DNA of 64,000 nucleotides from Climacium dendroides. Its lineage: Eukaryota > Streptophyta > Bryopsida > Hypnales > Climaciaceae. The notes below the pieces were generated by a model that was not told the origin of the DNA, searched no databases, and saw nothing but the letters and a program-made list of their open reading frames with translations. The stretch is from positions 5,770,047 through 5,834,046 of the forward strand of contig OX467087.1 of the NCBI GenBank assembly GCA_950106755.1, given 5' to 3'. The position numbers were made by a program, and so were the translations under genes. How positions within the stretch are numbered: the first letter of the stretch is position 1; every line of letters begins with the position of its first letter. Positions 37,074 to 49,210 of this stretch are shown here, in pieces.

Positions 37074-39320
37074 CTAGAACATGAATTATAGAAAATTTGT
37101 ACCTTAAATACCTTAAATGAAGCTTTTCTTTTGTTGTTTGTTACAATAAGATCTCTTGAACCATGCATCCCTCAACTGCATTTTTAGTATCATTAGAAAA
37201 TCCTTAGCAAAGAGGGGTGCACAATCTTTTGTATAATGGCGTTGGGACTCACAGTAGAAACAATATTGAAGTTTGAAGTTTTATGAATTAAAAAATTACT
37301 CTTAGTTTTAGGGTGGTTGTAGCAATGGCACAATATGCATCTCAAAAATGCATACACACTGTCCCTACCACCCATTTCCGACTCAAAAAATCTAGAACTA
37401 TTGATGAGCTTGAAAAAATTGAGTCCTCCTTCCCATACTTTCAATCTAAATTACACAAGAAAATAGTTTTGATTGAATCCCCATTATCAATCTTGAATAT
37501 AACATTTGTGGAATATGATATGCAATATATGGAATATGTAGAGTTATATAGTACATGGTATACAAATGCATATGGATATATGATATATTGATGTACAAAT
37601 ACAAATAGTAATACGGGATATATTGCCAATATTGCATTTTGGTTGCAATGACAACAACTTCCAAAAAAATATTAGTTTAGGGGGGAGGTACAAGATCACA
37701 AGCACATTGTGATTGTGGCAATGGCACAAGGCATACTAGTTGGAATGAATGAAAAGTGCAACTTGGGTGACCAATAATTACACTCAAATATTTTGATTGT
37801 CCAAAAACTCAATTTCAAAATGATGGGAGTGAATGACATTGATTAGAAAATGTAATATAATTCAAGAAATTTTTATAGCCACATTATAGAACAATTCATA
37901 TTGCAATTTCTAAAGTAAAAAATTGTTGTGACATTTTACTCTGCAAATATTTTTAAAATCAAGAAATGTTTTTAATCTAATATGAGGAAAGACCAAGATC
38001 CAACTCCAATTTAAAAATTCAAGGAGGGTAGGGACAATCTTTGTATTTCTTAGTGACCAAATGCGTTGAAGGGGTATTTGGAAGAAGATTACTAGTAGCA
38101 TGGTTGAAATAGAAATACTCGTATAGATAGGTAGATAAGTAGGTAGGTAGGTAGGTTGGTATGTAATTTTTTTTTCCACATGATTTTTGAAGTCATTTTT
38201 TAATATAGAAAATTAGCATTCTAAGTTTGAACTCATTTAAGTTTCTAAAACCCATCCAAATGGATTTTACTAAATCCCTCATTAGTCTTTAATGCTCACT
38301 CTTTTCTAGGTACTATATGATAATAAGCCCTGCTTGCAAATGACCCCAATAATAAGTCAAAAGTAACTCCTACAATAGTAATTGACAATGTTCTATGCTT
38401 GCAACAATGTTTTGCAACTAGTGTTCTACTAAAATCCAAACTACTTTTTTTCCTTTTTCTAGATCCACAAAGTTTTGAGACAAAGTTTTGAATTGTGTAA
38501 TTTGCACCCTACATAATTTAAGATCCATGTGGGCAAGAATCTTGTATACATTGTCAAGAGAAAGGTATGTGGAGAAATAAATAGGGGAAAAATATCTCAT
38601 AACTTTGCCATTCAAAGATTTTGTAAGATACTAAAATCTAAAATTTCTCATATCTTCCAAAATTTGTGGTCTTTTAAATCTATGAATTTTGGAAATCTAC
38701 ACAAATCAATTAAAATCTTTAAAATTTTTGAATTTTTTGAAATTTGTAAAATTAAACAAATGGATACTAGAGTTGAGCTACTATTGCCAACTAATTTACA
38801 TACATAGTTGAAACTTTACAATATTAAAAATATTTGGCAACCAACTCACACACACAATTCAAAAATTTTAAAATTAAAAATAGTTGCCAACCACCTTATA
38901 TAGACATGAATACTCTACCTTGTATGGTTTCAAACCATATAAAACATTTAGAATGTGGAATGATTTACTATTCAATGAACACAATCTATATTTAATTGAA
39001 TTAATGCAAATATTCTCACCATTTAAGGTTCAAGTGGCTAAAGAAGATTCAATTGCATTTGGAATAATAACAATCTATAAGCACAAACTTGATGAAATAT
39101 TAGCAAAATAATTTTTTTTGATAAGTAAGTATATGAGATGAGTGTAGGATAGGCTATTAATTATGTTTATCTTTTACTCAAATGATCAAATTGCATTGTT
39201 AAGGCATGGTACCACATTTACATTAAATTTTTTGAAAGAGATTGTATGTGATATAGATACTCTATCTATACTCTAATTTAAATTCTTGACAATCATCAAT
39301 ATAATTTACCAAAGTTTAAC
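37074..39320. other. AT-rich gene-free stretch
   Basis: Holds a copy of the dispersed repeat also seen at 17,400-17,800 (about 37,150-37,450), a (GTAG)n microsatellite at about 38,128-38,155, and many A/T-only words. The 75-codon ORF at 38,884-39,111 (+) matches no family I can name. I looked here on the minus strand for the missing C-terminal exons of the BT1-like relic and found no convincing one. Confidence 0.4.
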
Positions 39321-41460
39321 TTTTTCGCATGGGGATGTGTTTTAAATAGTGGCTGAACAAAAAAGAACTTAGTATTAGACCACCCCAAGTGATCATTGGA
39401 GAAGTCTTCAAAAATGTTGATTCCATTTGCAAATCATCAAATTGATAACAAAGCATAATAGAAGACAAGCTGGGAGTGACTAGTTGAGTGATCAAAATCC
39501 ACAACATGGGTCTAAAATTGCACAAAAATATCATTGTTATTTAAATCAAAATTTAAATAGTATACCTAATAAAGAATAAAATATAAGAATGTTTGAACTT
39601 AAATTAGAAAAAAGAGAGAAGATTTTCTACAAATGAATTTCAATAAAACTAAAGGCATTTTAAAATTAAAACAAATTTTCTTACGACTAATTATTCATAA
39701 ACTTGCAATAATAAATATTTTGATCAAATACTAATGTACTATCAAATTACAAAATATAGTCAATAAGAGCTATTATTTTCATTATTATTATAATTAGCAC
39801 GAGCTTGTCCATGTAAAGTAATATACTTACTGTATGATAGTTGGTTGATTCACAATATTTGAAATTATTGGCTCTTGCCATAAATTTTTGAATCTTTTTG
39901 CTTGTACTTGATGTACTTGGGAAGATTCATGATGTTTACTATTTGAGTGAGCTCCTACACTTGGTTGTTCTACATGTGTTTCAAGCTCATCCATCTATCA
40001 AGATTACAAAATATGTAATCAGTTAAAGAACTCTTTTCTAGATACATTTCAAACCTAGAATGATGCAAGGATTTGTTGTTTCCTAGATGGATTACATTGA
40101 TATAAGGTTATGTCTTGTTTCTACATGAAAAGTGTATTGTTATGTAATCTAATTATTAAATGCAATGGGTACAAAATATCAAAGAACAAGCATTTCATCA
40201 AAAAAAGATGTGAGTAGTACCTCAAAGGTGTATCTTTGTATATTTAGACATACATTACATGTGAAAAATTACACAATTTCAATATATATTTTTGTATTAA
40301 AATATGTGGAAATTGATTATTTTTCATTTCTTGCAAAATTTGAGATGTAGTCCTTAAATTTATGAATTTACATTAAACATAGATGATTACCTCAATGAAG
40401 TCAAGCTCTTTGGTTGCATCATTTGTATTATGGGTGAAAACTTCATGCAAATTTCCTTTTAAATTTAGACTATTTGTTTCCAAAATGAGTGGAAAATCTT
40501 CAATCTCATTTTTCTCTATTTGAATCCAATCTGCTTCATTATAATTATATTGTCTTATTGCTTTTGTTGGTGTTGCTAGGACCTTTGTATGTTTTTCTGC
40601 AATTTACGACCTCAAAATTCATTATGGAACCAATTGAGTTTGTTTAAAACAAAATCAACTAGTATAGAATGAATTTGGTATATTTTCACCTTGACCAATT
40701 GTCCAAGACAATCCTTGGGGAGCCATTCCGTCTTTGTCATCTAAAAATTCTCTTTCCTTAACAAATGCTTGTAACATAATTGTATCTACGTAATCGTCTT
40801 CTTCAATAAAGCTATTGAGCATACCAAAGTAGTCTATATCAATAGGAGGTTCATTAAAGGCTTCAACACTTATTAGATTTCTTGTATCATTATCATGGTT
40901 GCTTTCTAGTGTCTTTTTACCATGTAACCTTTGTACAAATAATTGAAAAATTGGAAGAAGTGATAAGAAAAGAAAAATTCTTTCTATATTAAAAATTGCT
41001 AAACCTATCTTTTTGCATATATTGCCAATAACACCGCCAAATGTTACACTAAAGCAAGAAATTGGTTGTAAAACTTGCGTGTGATCAATCCTGAAAATCC
41101 AAACTTATAAATTTTAAAAATAGCCTAGTTATTATACACAATGAGTTATACTAAAAAAACTCATAATACATATATAAAATTAAAAATTAGTGTTATTAAA
41201 AGAATTATAGAATAGGACTTATTTGAACTATAGAATTGGAATGGATACTATCAAATAGAAATAAAAGAAATCTATTTTGCCTTGTTATTTCTCCAACTTC
41301 AACATCTATTATTCCATCCACCATAATGATACTAGTGCTTTGAGTAGTGAGAAGCACTACTAAATAAACAAGAGAGGCTCTTGAAGGTGTCATGTATGCA
41401 AGTACAAACCATGGAAGAAAAGACATAATATTTGAGACAACCAAGTAGGAGAGATTTATT
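39321..41460 (-). pseudogene. BT1/folate-biopterin-transporter-family gene relic, multi-exon
   Basis: BT1 (FBT) proteins are 12-helix MFS-like membrane carriers for folates or pterins. Minus-strand exons, in order: A about 41,460-41,250, reading SYLVVSNIMSFLPWFVLAYM then MVDGIIDVEVGEITRQN; B about 41,073 (or 41,090)-40,696, reading LQPISCFSVTFGGVIGNICK then GLAIFNIERIFLFLSLLPIF; C 40,596-40,391; D 39,994-39,831; and E 39,511-39,321, reading QPMLWILITQLVTPSLSSIM and FLFSHYLKHIPMRK. B-C-D-E splice in phase with good GT-AG sites, and B and E fit the family's mid and post-loop helices. The A-B junction has no good site, and I cannot find helices 9-12 or a clear N-terminus, apart from a possible KPIFG stretch at 41,931-41,950. 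I therefore call a relic, although an AT-rich functional gene with unseen exons is not excluded. Confidence 0.55.
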
Positions 41461-44400
41461 TGGTCTTTATTTGACTAATACAATATGATGCAAGTACTCT
41501 GCAAAATACACAACAAATATAAGCTATTATAATATGTAATACAAAAATTGGAATATGAAATTTGTAAACAAGTAGAATATTTTTAATTAATATCTTATTT
41601 TTAAAAATTCATTAATGTATTTAGCTATTTATAAAGATGAAAAATAAGCAATGACTTTGGATTTTTGGCTCATTTTTAATTTGAAGGATAAAAAATACTT
41701 TAACACTAGAAAAAACTCTTGTTATGAGGTGATGTTTAATCTGAATTTTATTATTATTTTAAATATTTTTTCATAAGATTTATATAATACTGAATATAAT
41801 ATAATAAAATTAATGCTAAACATCACTTAGCAATAATTGTTTTTCTTCTAATGAATTGTGAATAGTTCAATTGTAAATGATATACATATGAAACAAAAAT
41901 CTTAATGACCATAAAAAATGAGCACCGTACCCAAAGATAGGCTTGACATTCTAAAGAAAAAAACTATAAAAATTAAAATTTTGAGACAAAACATTGAGTG
42001 TAATGTTTTGTTCACTTCATAAGACATCTCCATCCATTCAAAGGAGTGCAAATTATATATGAATCGCAAGAATGAATCAAGAACCCTTCAATGATGGATT
42101 TTTTCATAAATTAAGAATTTGCAAAAAGATTGTTGATTATTCATGTTTAGCTCACTTCAATCTAAGATGAATTAAAAACTTTGTGTAATAATTCACAAAA
42201 AGATTGAATAAACAAACTAGAATATTGAATTATTAATATAAATCAACAATTAAATTTAACTATCAATTTTGGCAACTTAATTAAATAGAAACTTTGCATT
42301 TGAGGATGTTGATAAATTCATGTATGAATTAGAGGAGTGACTTATCACTGTACTTAAAGTAAATCTACAGCAATTGATTCAAAGGGTTTAGTGACATTAC
42401 AATTCATTACAAGATGCAATCTACCTACATTGTATAAATTTCTATAGATTGTTTATAATGCTTTTATTTCAAGATTAAGCATATAAATGATAAATTCAAA
42501 TTTGTAGCTACTATGAAAACAAGAAAACACTACTATTTACAAATAAATCATGTAAATTATAATGTATAGGTCTTAAATAAGGAAAAATGATTTCATACCT
42601 TGGTCAAATATATTAACATTATTAAAGTATTAAACAAAAAAATGTACTTTGGAGGTTATTGGAATTACTTGATTCCACTTCACTGTACACCATTACCAAC
42701 AAATAAGTTTATGATAATTCTAACAAGAGCTTGGATGATATTAAAAAGGAAGTCGATGATGTTGGAGAAGAAGTGAACAAGAGAGGTAACTAGGAAGACA
42801 AAAAAATGAACAAAGAAATCTAGCACTTGAATAATGATTTCTAGAATTTTTTAAATATTAAGCAATAAAACAAAAGCAATCTACTATCATTTGTGACACT
42901 GCCTATTAAGTGTCAAATCCATATGCTTGACAATGTATCATAGTCCCTTGCTTTCTTATACATTTTTTTTCTAAATTTATAATATTGCATAAGAAAATTA
43001 ATCACCAAGTTATTCCACTCAAATTTGTTCTCATGTGGTTTAGTAAGGCCAATACTTAGATCATTGCATAAGAGATTTCAAGAAAGGCTATAGTCCACGA
43101 TGAAAATTCAACCAATCAAATACTAAAATGGAGAAGGTTCTATAAAATCAAAGCCATTGGCCCAATGCATAAATCCTAAAGACCAAGTTATTGAATTTAC
43201 GACTTACTATGACTATGAATAGAATAGAAAATTTTGCAACATAGAAAAAACATATCTTATTGAAAATTATAGAATGCAAGAATGGTACTAGAAGCTTTAT
43301 GTATATATATTCAAAGATCTTTTAAATTAATAGAAAAGCTAATAAACAACCTATGATTTTTTTCAATTTTAAAAAGAATTTTTTAGACTTTGTCCTAAAC
43401 CACATTAAACATCTTCTAATTTGTTCCACTTGAAAGTCAATAGTTCAAAATATAGCAAATGTCAAGAGAAGAAAGAGGGATAAATCTAGTTTGGAAAAGA
43501 CACCAAAAGCACATTCTCTTGGTAGCATTGGTTGTGAAAAGAAAGAGCGTAATATAATATGACAGTTGGATTTGAAGAGAAACGTTGTATAAGGCAAGTC
43601 ATTTCAAGTGGATCAAATAATGTTGTTTCAAACCATTGTTATCTAACTTCTCTTCCTTTCACAATATATCTCAATATTATCTAGAGTCAATTACAACATC
43701 ATAAAATTTCAATGTAGTGTGCAATTGCTAACTAATTAAGTGACACATACATACCCTACATCAACATCTACATATAACTCATTACTTTAGCAATTATTGT
43801 ACTTATGAAAGCTAGGATTAGGGTGATTGCAAAAAACCCTTGTCTTAGTTTTTGTCCCCTTAGCCTTGGACAAATATTTTTTTGCTCATAACTTTTGCGC
43901 CATATTTTAGTTTTACATGAAAGTTGAAATGAAGGTATATGTAGTAGTTGTAGACATCAAATAATTTTTTGCATTTAAAAAAATTCATTTTATCATTTTA
44001 AAATAGCCCCCAATTGGATGTCCACCTTGGTCATTTTGGGATTTTTAAGTACTATTTTTGACCAAGAAATGAGAATTTAAAGCTTGAAATTGAAATATAA
44101 GGATTTCTACTAAGTTATGCAAGTCCACAAAGAAATTTCCTAAAAATATTACTCACTCTATTTTAAAATAAAAGTAGTGTTTCCTTCTACACATGCTCAA
44201 AGTGTACTACCTTTGTGCAAGTGCAGAAAACATAATTTTTTCTTCCAAAGACGAAAATGGTTGAGAATGAGCATCTTCAAGTTAGGAATTTTTATTTTTT
44301 TATTTTATTTATACTATTTATACAATTTTCTAAAAATCAAGCATCAAAGTTCCATTTTCTTGGTATTTTCCATCATGCTTTTTTTGTGCATAACTTTAAG

Positions 44401-45481
44401 AGATAAAATTTTCTAAGTCTGAATCTTAGTAACATACTATTTTTAATGCTTTATTATATATATCATTTAAATAATTATTCCAAAATTTCATAGATTTAAC
44501 AAGAATTCACACAATTTGGTAGTAGAAACCATGTTCAAATGTAGACAATTTTAGGTGTAGTTAAGTTATATAGAACTATTGGCAAGCGAGGGTGATTGCA
44601 AGAAACTCTTATCAATTTTGTTATCTACTTGGCCTTAGATGGGTGGTTCTCACTTGTAAATTTTGTATTGTATGTCTAATTTAAATGAAATTTGAAATAA
44701 AGATATATATTGTAAGTATAGACATTGAGTAATTTTTTCCAATTAAAAAAAATTAGTTCATTATTTTTGAACACACCTCAATTAGATGTTTGTTTTTGCC
44801 ATTTTGGTGGTTTTGAGCCCTATTTTAGCCCATAGATGCAAATTTGAAGGGTCAAATAGAATTACCATATCTTCAACTAATGTTACACAAGCTAACAAAG
44901 AGATTTAAAAATAATAATAAAGTGTGCACCTTCCACATGTGCTTAAAGTAGATTGTTTACCTTAGTATAAGTGTAGAGAATACAATTTTTTTCTCAATGG
45001 TTGAAAAAGGGCACCTTCAAGTTAGGAAATATGCCCAATTTTTTGTTTATTTTTTAGATATATTATTTTAATTTAAAAAAATAAAAATATCCACACAAAT
45101 TTTTAAAATATTGTAGTTATTGTTTATGGTCTATGATTCTGCAACAATTTATAGTACTATATAGTATTGCCCAACAAAGATTAATTTTATAATTGAAATC
45201 TAATAATACGCTCAAGTTTACGCTTAAGGTCTAATCAAAGCAATGTGAAGGACACAAGGCGCATCCTTAACCACTAAGTGCTCCAAGGTCTTTTTTTGAG
45301 CTTCTAGAAATTTGCTCTAAATTAAACAAAAATACAACATTTTTATAAAAGTCTTTTTTGAATTGTAACCATGCAAATTAGAGATCACATAAGGAAAAAA
45401 CAATATCACTTATAGATTGAAAAATTATAATGTTTAATCATGAGGGAGTTAAAATTGTAAAAGTGATTTGAAGTCATTTAA
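41461..45481. other. AT-rich gene-free stretch with a two-unit tandem duplication
   Basis: No gene is recognised from 41,951 to 43,790. About 43,800-44,560 and 44,580-45,070 are two diverged copies of one unit. Both begin near GGGTGATTGCAA, run through blocks with TTTGCC/TCATTTTGG and ACACATG(C/T)-T-AAAGT, and end at CTTCAAGTTAGGAA, with a spacing of about 780 bp. Confidence 0.5.
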
Positions 45482-47691
45482 CCCTTTAGTGACCATGGTT
45501 GATTTGGGGGGCGGGCATAGTTTTTCAAGAAAATAAATTTTGTGGCCATTCTAAAGATGTAGTCTTAGATCGAATTGTACAAGGTGTTTCCATAAGGGAG
45601 ATTCTTGAACCTAACAAAAAATCAAATTCATCCAACCGTATAAATTGCTATAAATAAGGTAGGAGGTCCATAAATCAACCTTTTCAAGGCTAAAATTGAA
45701 TTTTGGGGAGTGAAACATCTTTAAATATTTAATAGTAAATTTTCCTCAAAAGACAAGTAGAATAGGCATCTAACCCAAGTCTTTTCATATTTTTTCAAGC
45801 TTCGTGAAATTAGTTACAAATTTTTGAAGTTCACAAAAAATGGTCATCTGTGGTCATCAAAACAAATACCCTTCTAAAATGTACAGATTTGGTACATTGA
45901 AGAAAGTGAAATGTACCTCTAAATCATGTCTACTTCTAGAGCCTTGTTGGAGTTTGAGTTGCTTTCCTTAATTCTCAAAAATCAATAACTTGAATGACCC
46001 TTTAGAATTTGTGCTACATAAATACCGATGCATAAGTTTACTTTGGGCATTCATGAGATTACAAAGCAACATTTATGCCTTGTCAAGACATCAAGTTACA
46101 AAAAATCTCACAATTTGGTTGATATTTTTTGTATTTTTGTTGAACACTTCCCATTTGAAGGTCCAGACCATTTGAGTTTGCAACCTCGTAGCTAATTCAT
46201 CAATGCTCCAATTCTCTTGAAATTGGTTTTGTTTGAAGCGCACAAAGGCATTCTAATTTTGTTCCTCTTTGAGATTTTTGTGATCAAATGTATTTTGAAC
46301 AATATTAGACTGAGAGTCCAAAAATCAACCAAAAGTTGTCGACCGGTTATTAAAGGATTAATCCTCTTTTCACATGTCAAATCTAAGAAGTTGGTCACCA
46401 AAAAAATATGAGAATAAAAGACCTAACATGCATAACCCCAATCAATTTATGGCTTGTTAAAATTGATACTACATTTTTAAAAATGAATTTCTAATGTGAT
46501 TTTTTTCCAAGATCTAGTGTATTTGAGACTAATTTCTAAGAGCCCTCAACACTATAGAAAGTCAAGATTGCAATAGACACCCTTGCACAAAATCTCGAAT
46601 AAAAAAAATCATAATTATTCATTTTTGTAATCAAAATTTTGATGCTAAGATTAGACTTCAAAAAGAAGTTTTCTAAAATACAAACTATTAAAAATAGCAC
46701 TTGGTTAGTTTTTATTTAACTCCTAAAAGTTGAAGGCCTTTTGGAGTTCAAAAATAACATTGCTTTTGAAGTACTATAGATCTAAATGTCACTAAGGTAT
46801 AGAAATCTCAAGTATACAATCTTGTAGTGTATGTTTTGTAGATGACATGAAAAAAATTTGGAGTCATTTGGACACACAGATTGCAAGATTATAATGTTTT
46901 AAAGTTGAAAAAGGATGATGAAATTTTCCTAGCAACACATTTTGAGGTGAAATTTGATTTTTAAACCTACTCAAATCTAAAAACTTTGAACTATAAAGTG
47001 ATTCAAAACTAGCATACAAACACAATGGTGATAGAAAATTTCATTCATTGTATTTGTACTTCAAAATCTCATTGTATTTGCAAAATGATTTTGAAATGTC
47101 AAAAATAGAAAAAAAAACTAAATCTAAGGCTCAACCTCCTTCTACTAAAATGCTTCTTAGTCACTCATAATTTCTTGGATTGATATGAAATTTTAGCCTA
47201 CAATCTAGACTATTGTACGCAATTTTCTCTAAAATAATAATTGAAAATGGACATTGTATAAAGAAGAAACAAGATGATGAAGTTCACTATATACCAAAAA
47301 TGTCGGGATTTTGAACTTTGAATTGTTCTTAAACATTCAACACAACTTGGATTGACATGGAAATTTTACCATAGTAAGTAGACTTCAAGGGGAGAAAAAT
47401 CCAACAAATTTAATTGAAAATGAACATTGGATGAAGGAGATACAAGCCCTCAAAGTTGCAGCCATCAAATGCAATTTGGTGAACTCAAATTGAACCTCTG
47501 AACTTCGATTGGCTTACAAAAAATCAGTACATCTTGGATTGATCTGAAAATTTTACAACACAAACTAGAAAAGAGTGTACAAATTTCCCAACAAGTTTTA
47601 TCGAATTCGGACATTGGGTGCAAAAGTTAGAGCACTTTGAATTGGACTTAAAATATATGAGGAACTTTTGGTCCCTTGGGTCCTTTAGGGG
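45482..47691. mobile_element. Large TTAA-flanked element, 2.2 kb, possibly piggyBac-like
   Basis: Left end TTAA (45,478-45,481) plus CCCTTTAGTGACC; right end CCTTTAGGGG plus TTAA (47,692-47,695). The terminal inverted match CCC(C)TTTAG... is short but carries the piggyBac-type CCC start and TTAA target. The interior has no transposase ORF; it shares blocks with 22,290-24,310. The right end is followed by two further copies of its last 50 bases (see the next repeat). Confidence 0.45.
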
Positions 47692-47800
47692 TTAACTTTA
47701 AAGTATTGTTGACACCAAAATTTGGTGCCTCAGGCATCTAGGGGTTAACTTTAAAGTATTGTCGACACCAAAATTTGGTGCCTCGGGCATCTGGGGTTAA
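47692..47800. repeat. Two tandem 52-53-bp units, each ending GGGG before TTAA
   Basis: 47,692-47,744 and 47,745-47,796 each start TTAACTTTAAAGTATTGT, contain the palindrome CACCAAAATTTGGTG and end CATCT(A/G)GGGG, followed by the next TTAA. A single copy lies at about 24,258-24,306. Confidence 0.8.
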
Positions 47801-48647
47801 AGAATCTGCAAAAGAATGGACAAAGCATACTAGTTTTTGAATGTTCTAAATATTACACATAGCACTGACAACACTGTCAGTCACAGAAATTTGGCTTTTA
47901 GAGACAAAGCCGTGCAATGATCCATGAAAGTTATTTACGAGCACTCTTTTGCTCTCAGTCATTACAATAACTGTAAAAAACATTGAAGCAGTAGCAGTGA
48001 CGTTACCGCAGATTAAAACAAATGATAATCTGAAGCAGTATGCCAAACATTCGATCTAAAAGTTCAACTTAAGCTATATATTCTGAGGTCGTAACAAGAC
48101 GGAAACTGAAGCTACGTTGAGCAACAGACAACACAAACATTCATTAGAAATACGAAGCAGATAGACGTTGCGTAATGCCGCCATCATCATCATTTTCCAA
48201 TAAGAAACCTAGTGATTGGGAAAAATTGAAACAATCGTACTAACCAAACAAGGAGAAGGAAAAAAAGCACACATGAAAACTATGACAAAACAATCAACAA
48301 GGAAGCAGGAACGGTCATCAACCCATTAGTGACCGCAGTCAGATTGAGTGGTGGAGTACTTCGTTCTAGCTGCAGTTTTGGCTTGAAGACGTTGCAGATA
48401 CTGATGTGTGGTGGAGCACTCTTATTGATCCAACTATTGAAAGAAGCAGAGGTGAGTCTTCTTCGTTGTCGATTGATTACTTCATTCATCCACCTCGTAC
48501 TGTTCCTCTATTAGTCTTTATGCATATATTCCCGTTCTCATTCTTCTTAAACACAAGTTTTTATGATTCACTTGTCATATGAGTGTGTATCTTTTTTGTG
48601 ATTGTATCAGAGTCTGTGTTGTCGATTATGTCATCGTAGTTATTTCA

Positions 48648-48659
48648 TGGTATCAGAGC
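48648..48659 (+). promoter_or_regulatory. Retrotransposon primer-binding site
   Basis: TGGTATCAGAGC is complementary to the 3' end of plant initiator methionine tRNA, the usual primer for Copia and many Gypsy elements. It directly follows CA at 48,646-48,647, the expected 3' end of a 5' LTR whose start I could not place (probably about 48,340-48,420). Confidence 0.85.
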
Positions 48660-48761
48660 GAGGTTAGGTCCTCTTGAGCTTCCTGTCAATCTTTTAAGTA
48701 CTTGAGATCAGTTACGTGTTCAGGTTCTTTTTTTCGGAAACAATAGTGTATCTGTTGACTG

Positions 48762-49210
48762 TTGAGTGTAGCAACCATGTCCAAAGACAATATTATACCT
48801 GATGAGGCAAAACTAACCCAGTCCTCGAATTTTCACTTGTGGAAATACATGGTCACCCGAATCGCAAAGAAGGAGAACATATGGTCCATCTTATCGGAAT
48901 CACAGAGTTCATCATCCACAAAACCGGTAGATAATGCTGAGGAAGAGTCTGAAAACGGGAAAACAATTGTTGAATCCAAGGCTCTGTATTTTCATGGAGG
49001 ACAAATCCAACGCCATCCCACATTCAATTAGTACAACCACACACAAGGACCGCATTCAAGCCGCCCATACGCAAACAACATGCAAGGTAATCTCAACTCA
49101 TCGAGAGGCTTCACAAATTGTCAAATTATGCAATGTTTTTACTGCGGCTATCCTGGCCATCACAAGAACATGTGCCCAGAAACGTTGTTAGACATCCATA
49201 AGCTAGAGCC
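48762..49210 (+). pseudogene. Ty1/Copia gag relic with zinc knuckle
   Basis: About 100 bases after the primer-binding site an open frame reads KLTQSSNFHLWKYMVTRIAK, the start of a UBN2-type Copia gag. It is broken by a stop near 49,029. In another frame the zinc knuckle CFYCGYPGHHKNMC (CX2CX4HX4C, about 49,131-49,172) follows. Protease, integrase and RT are absent and no 3' LTR was found, so the element is truncated and dead. Confidence 0.8.

Noticed and set aside
38884..39111. 75-codon plus-strand ORF near the BT1-like relic, and its minus-strand P-x-x-IESSLAT reading
   Set aside because: The plus frame matches nothing; the minus reading vaguely recalls a BT1 helix but has an early stop and no good splice sites.
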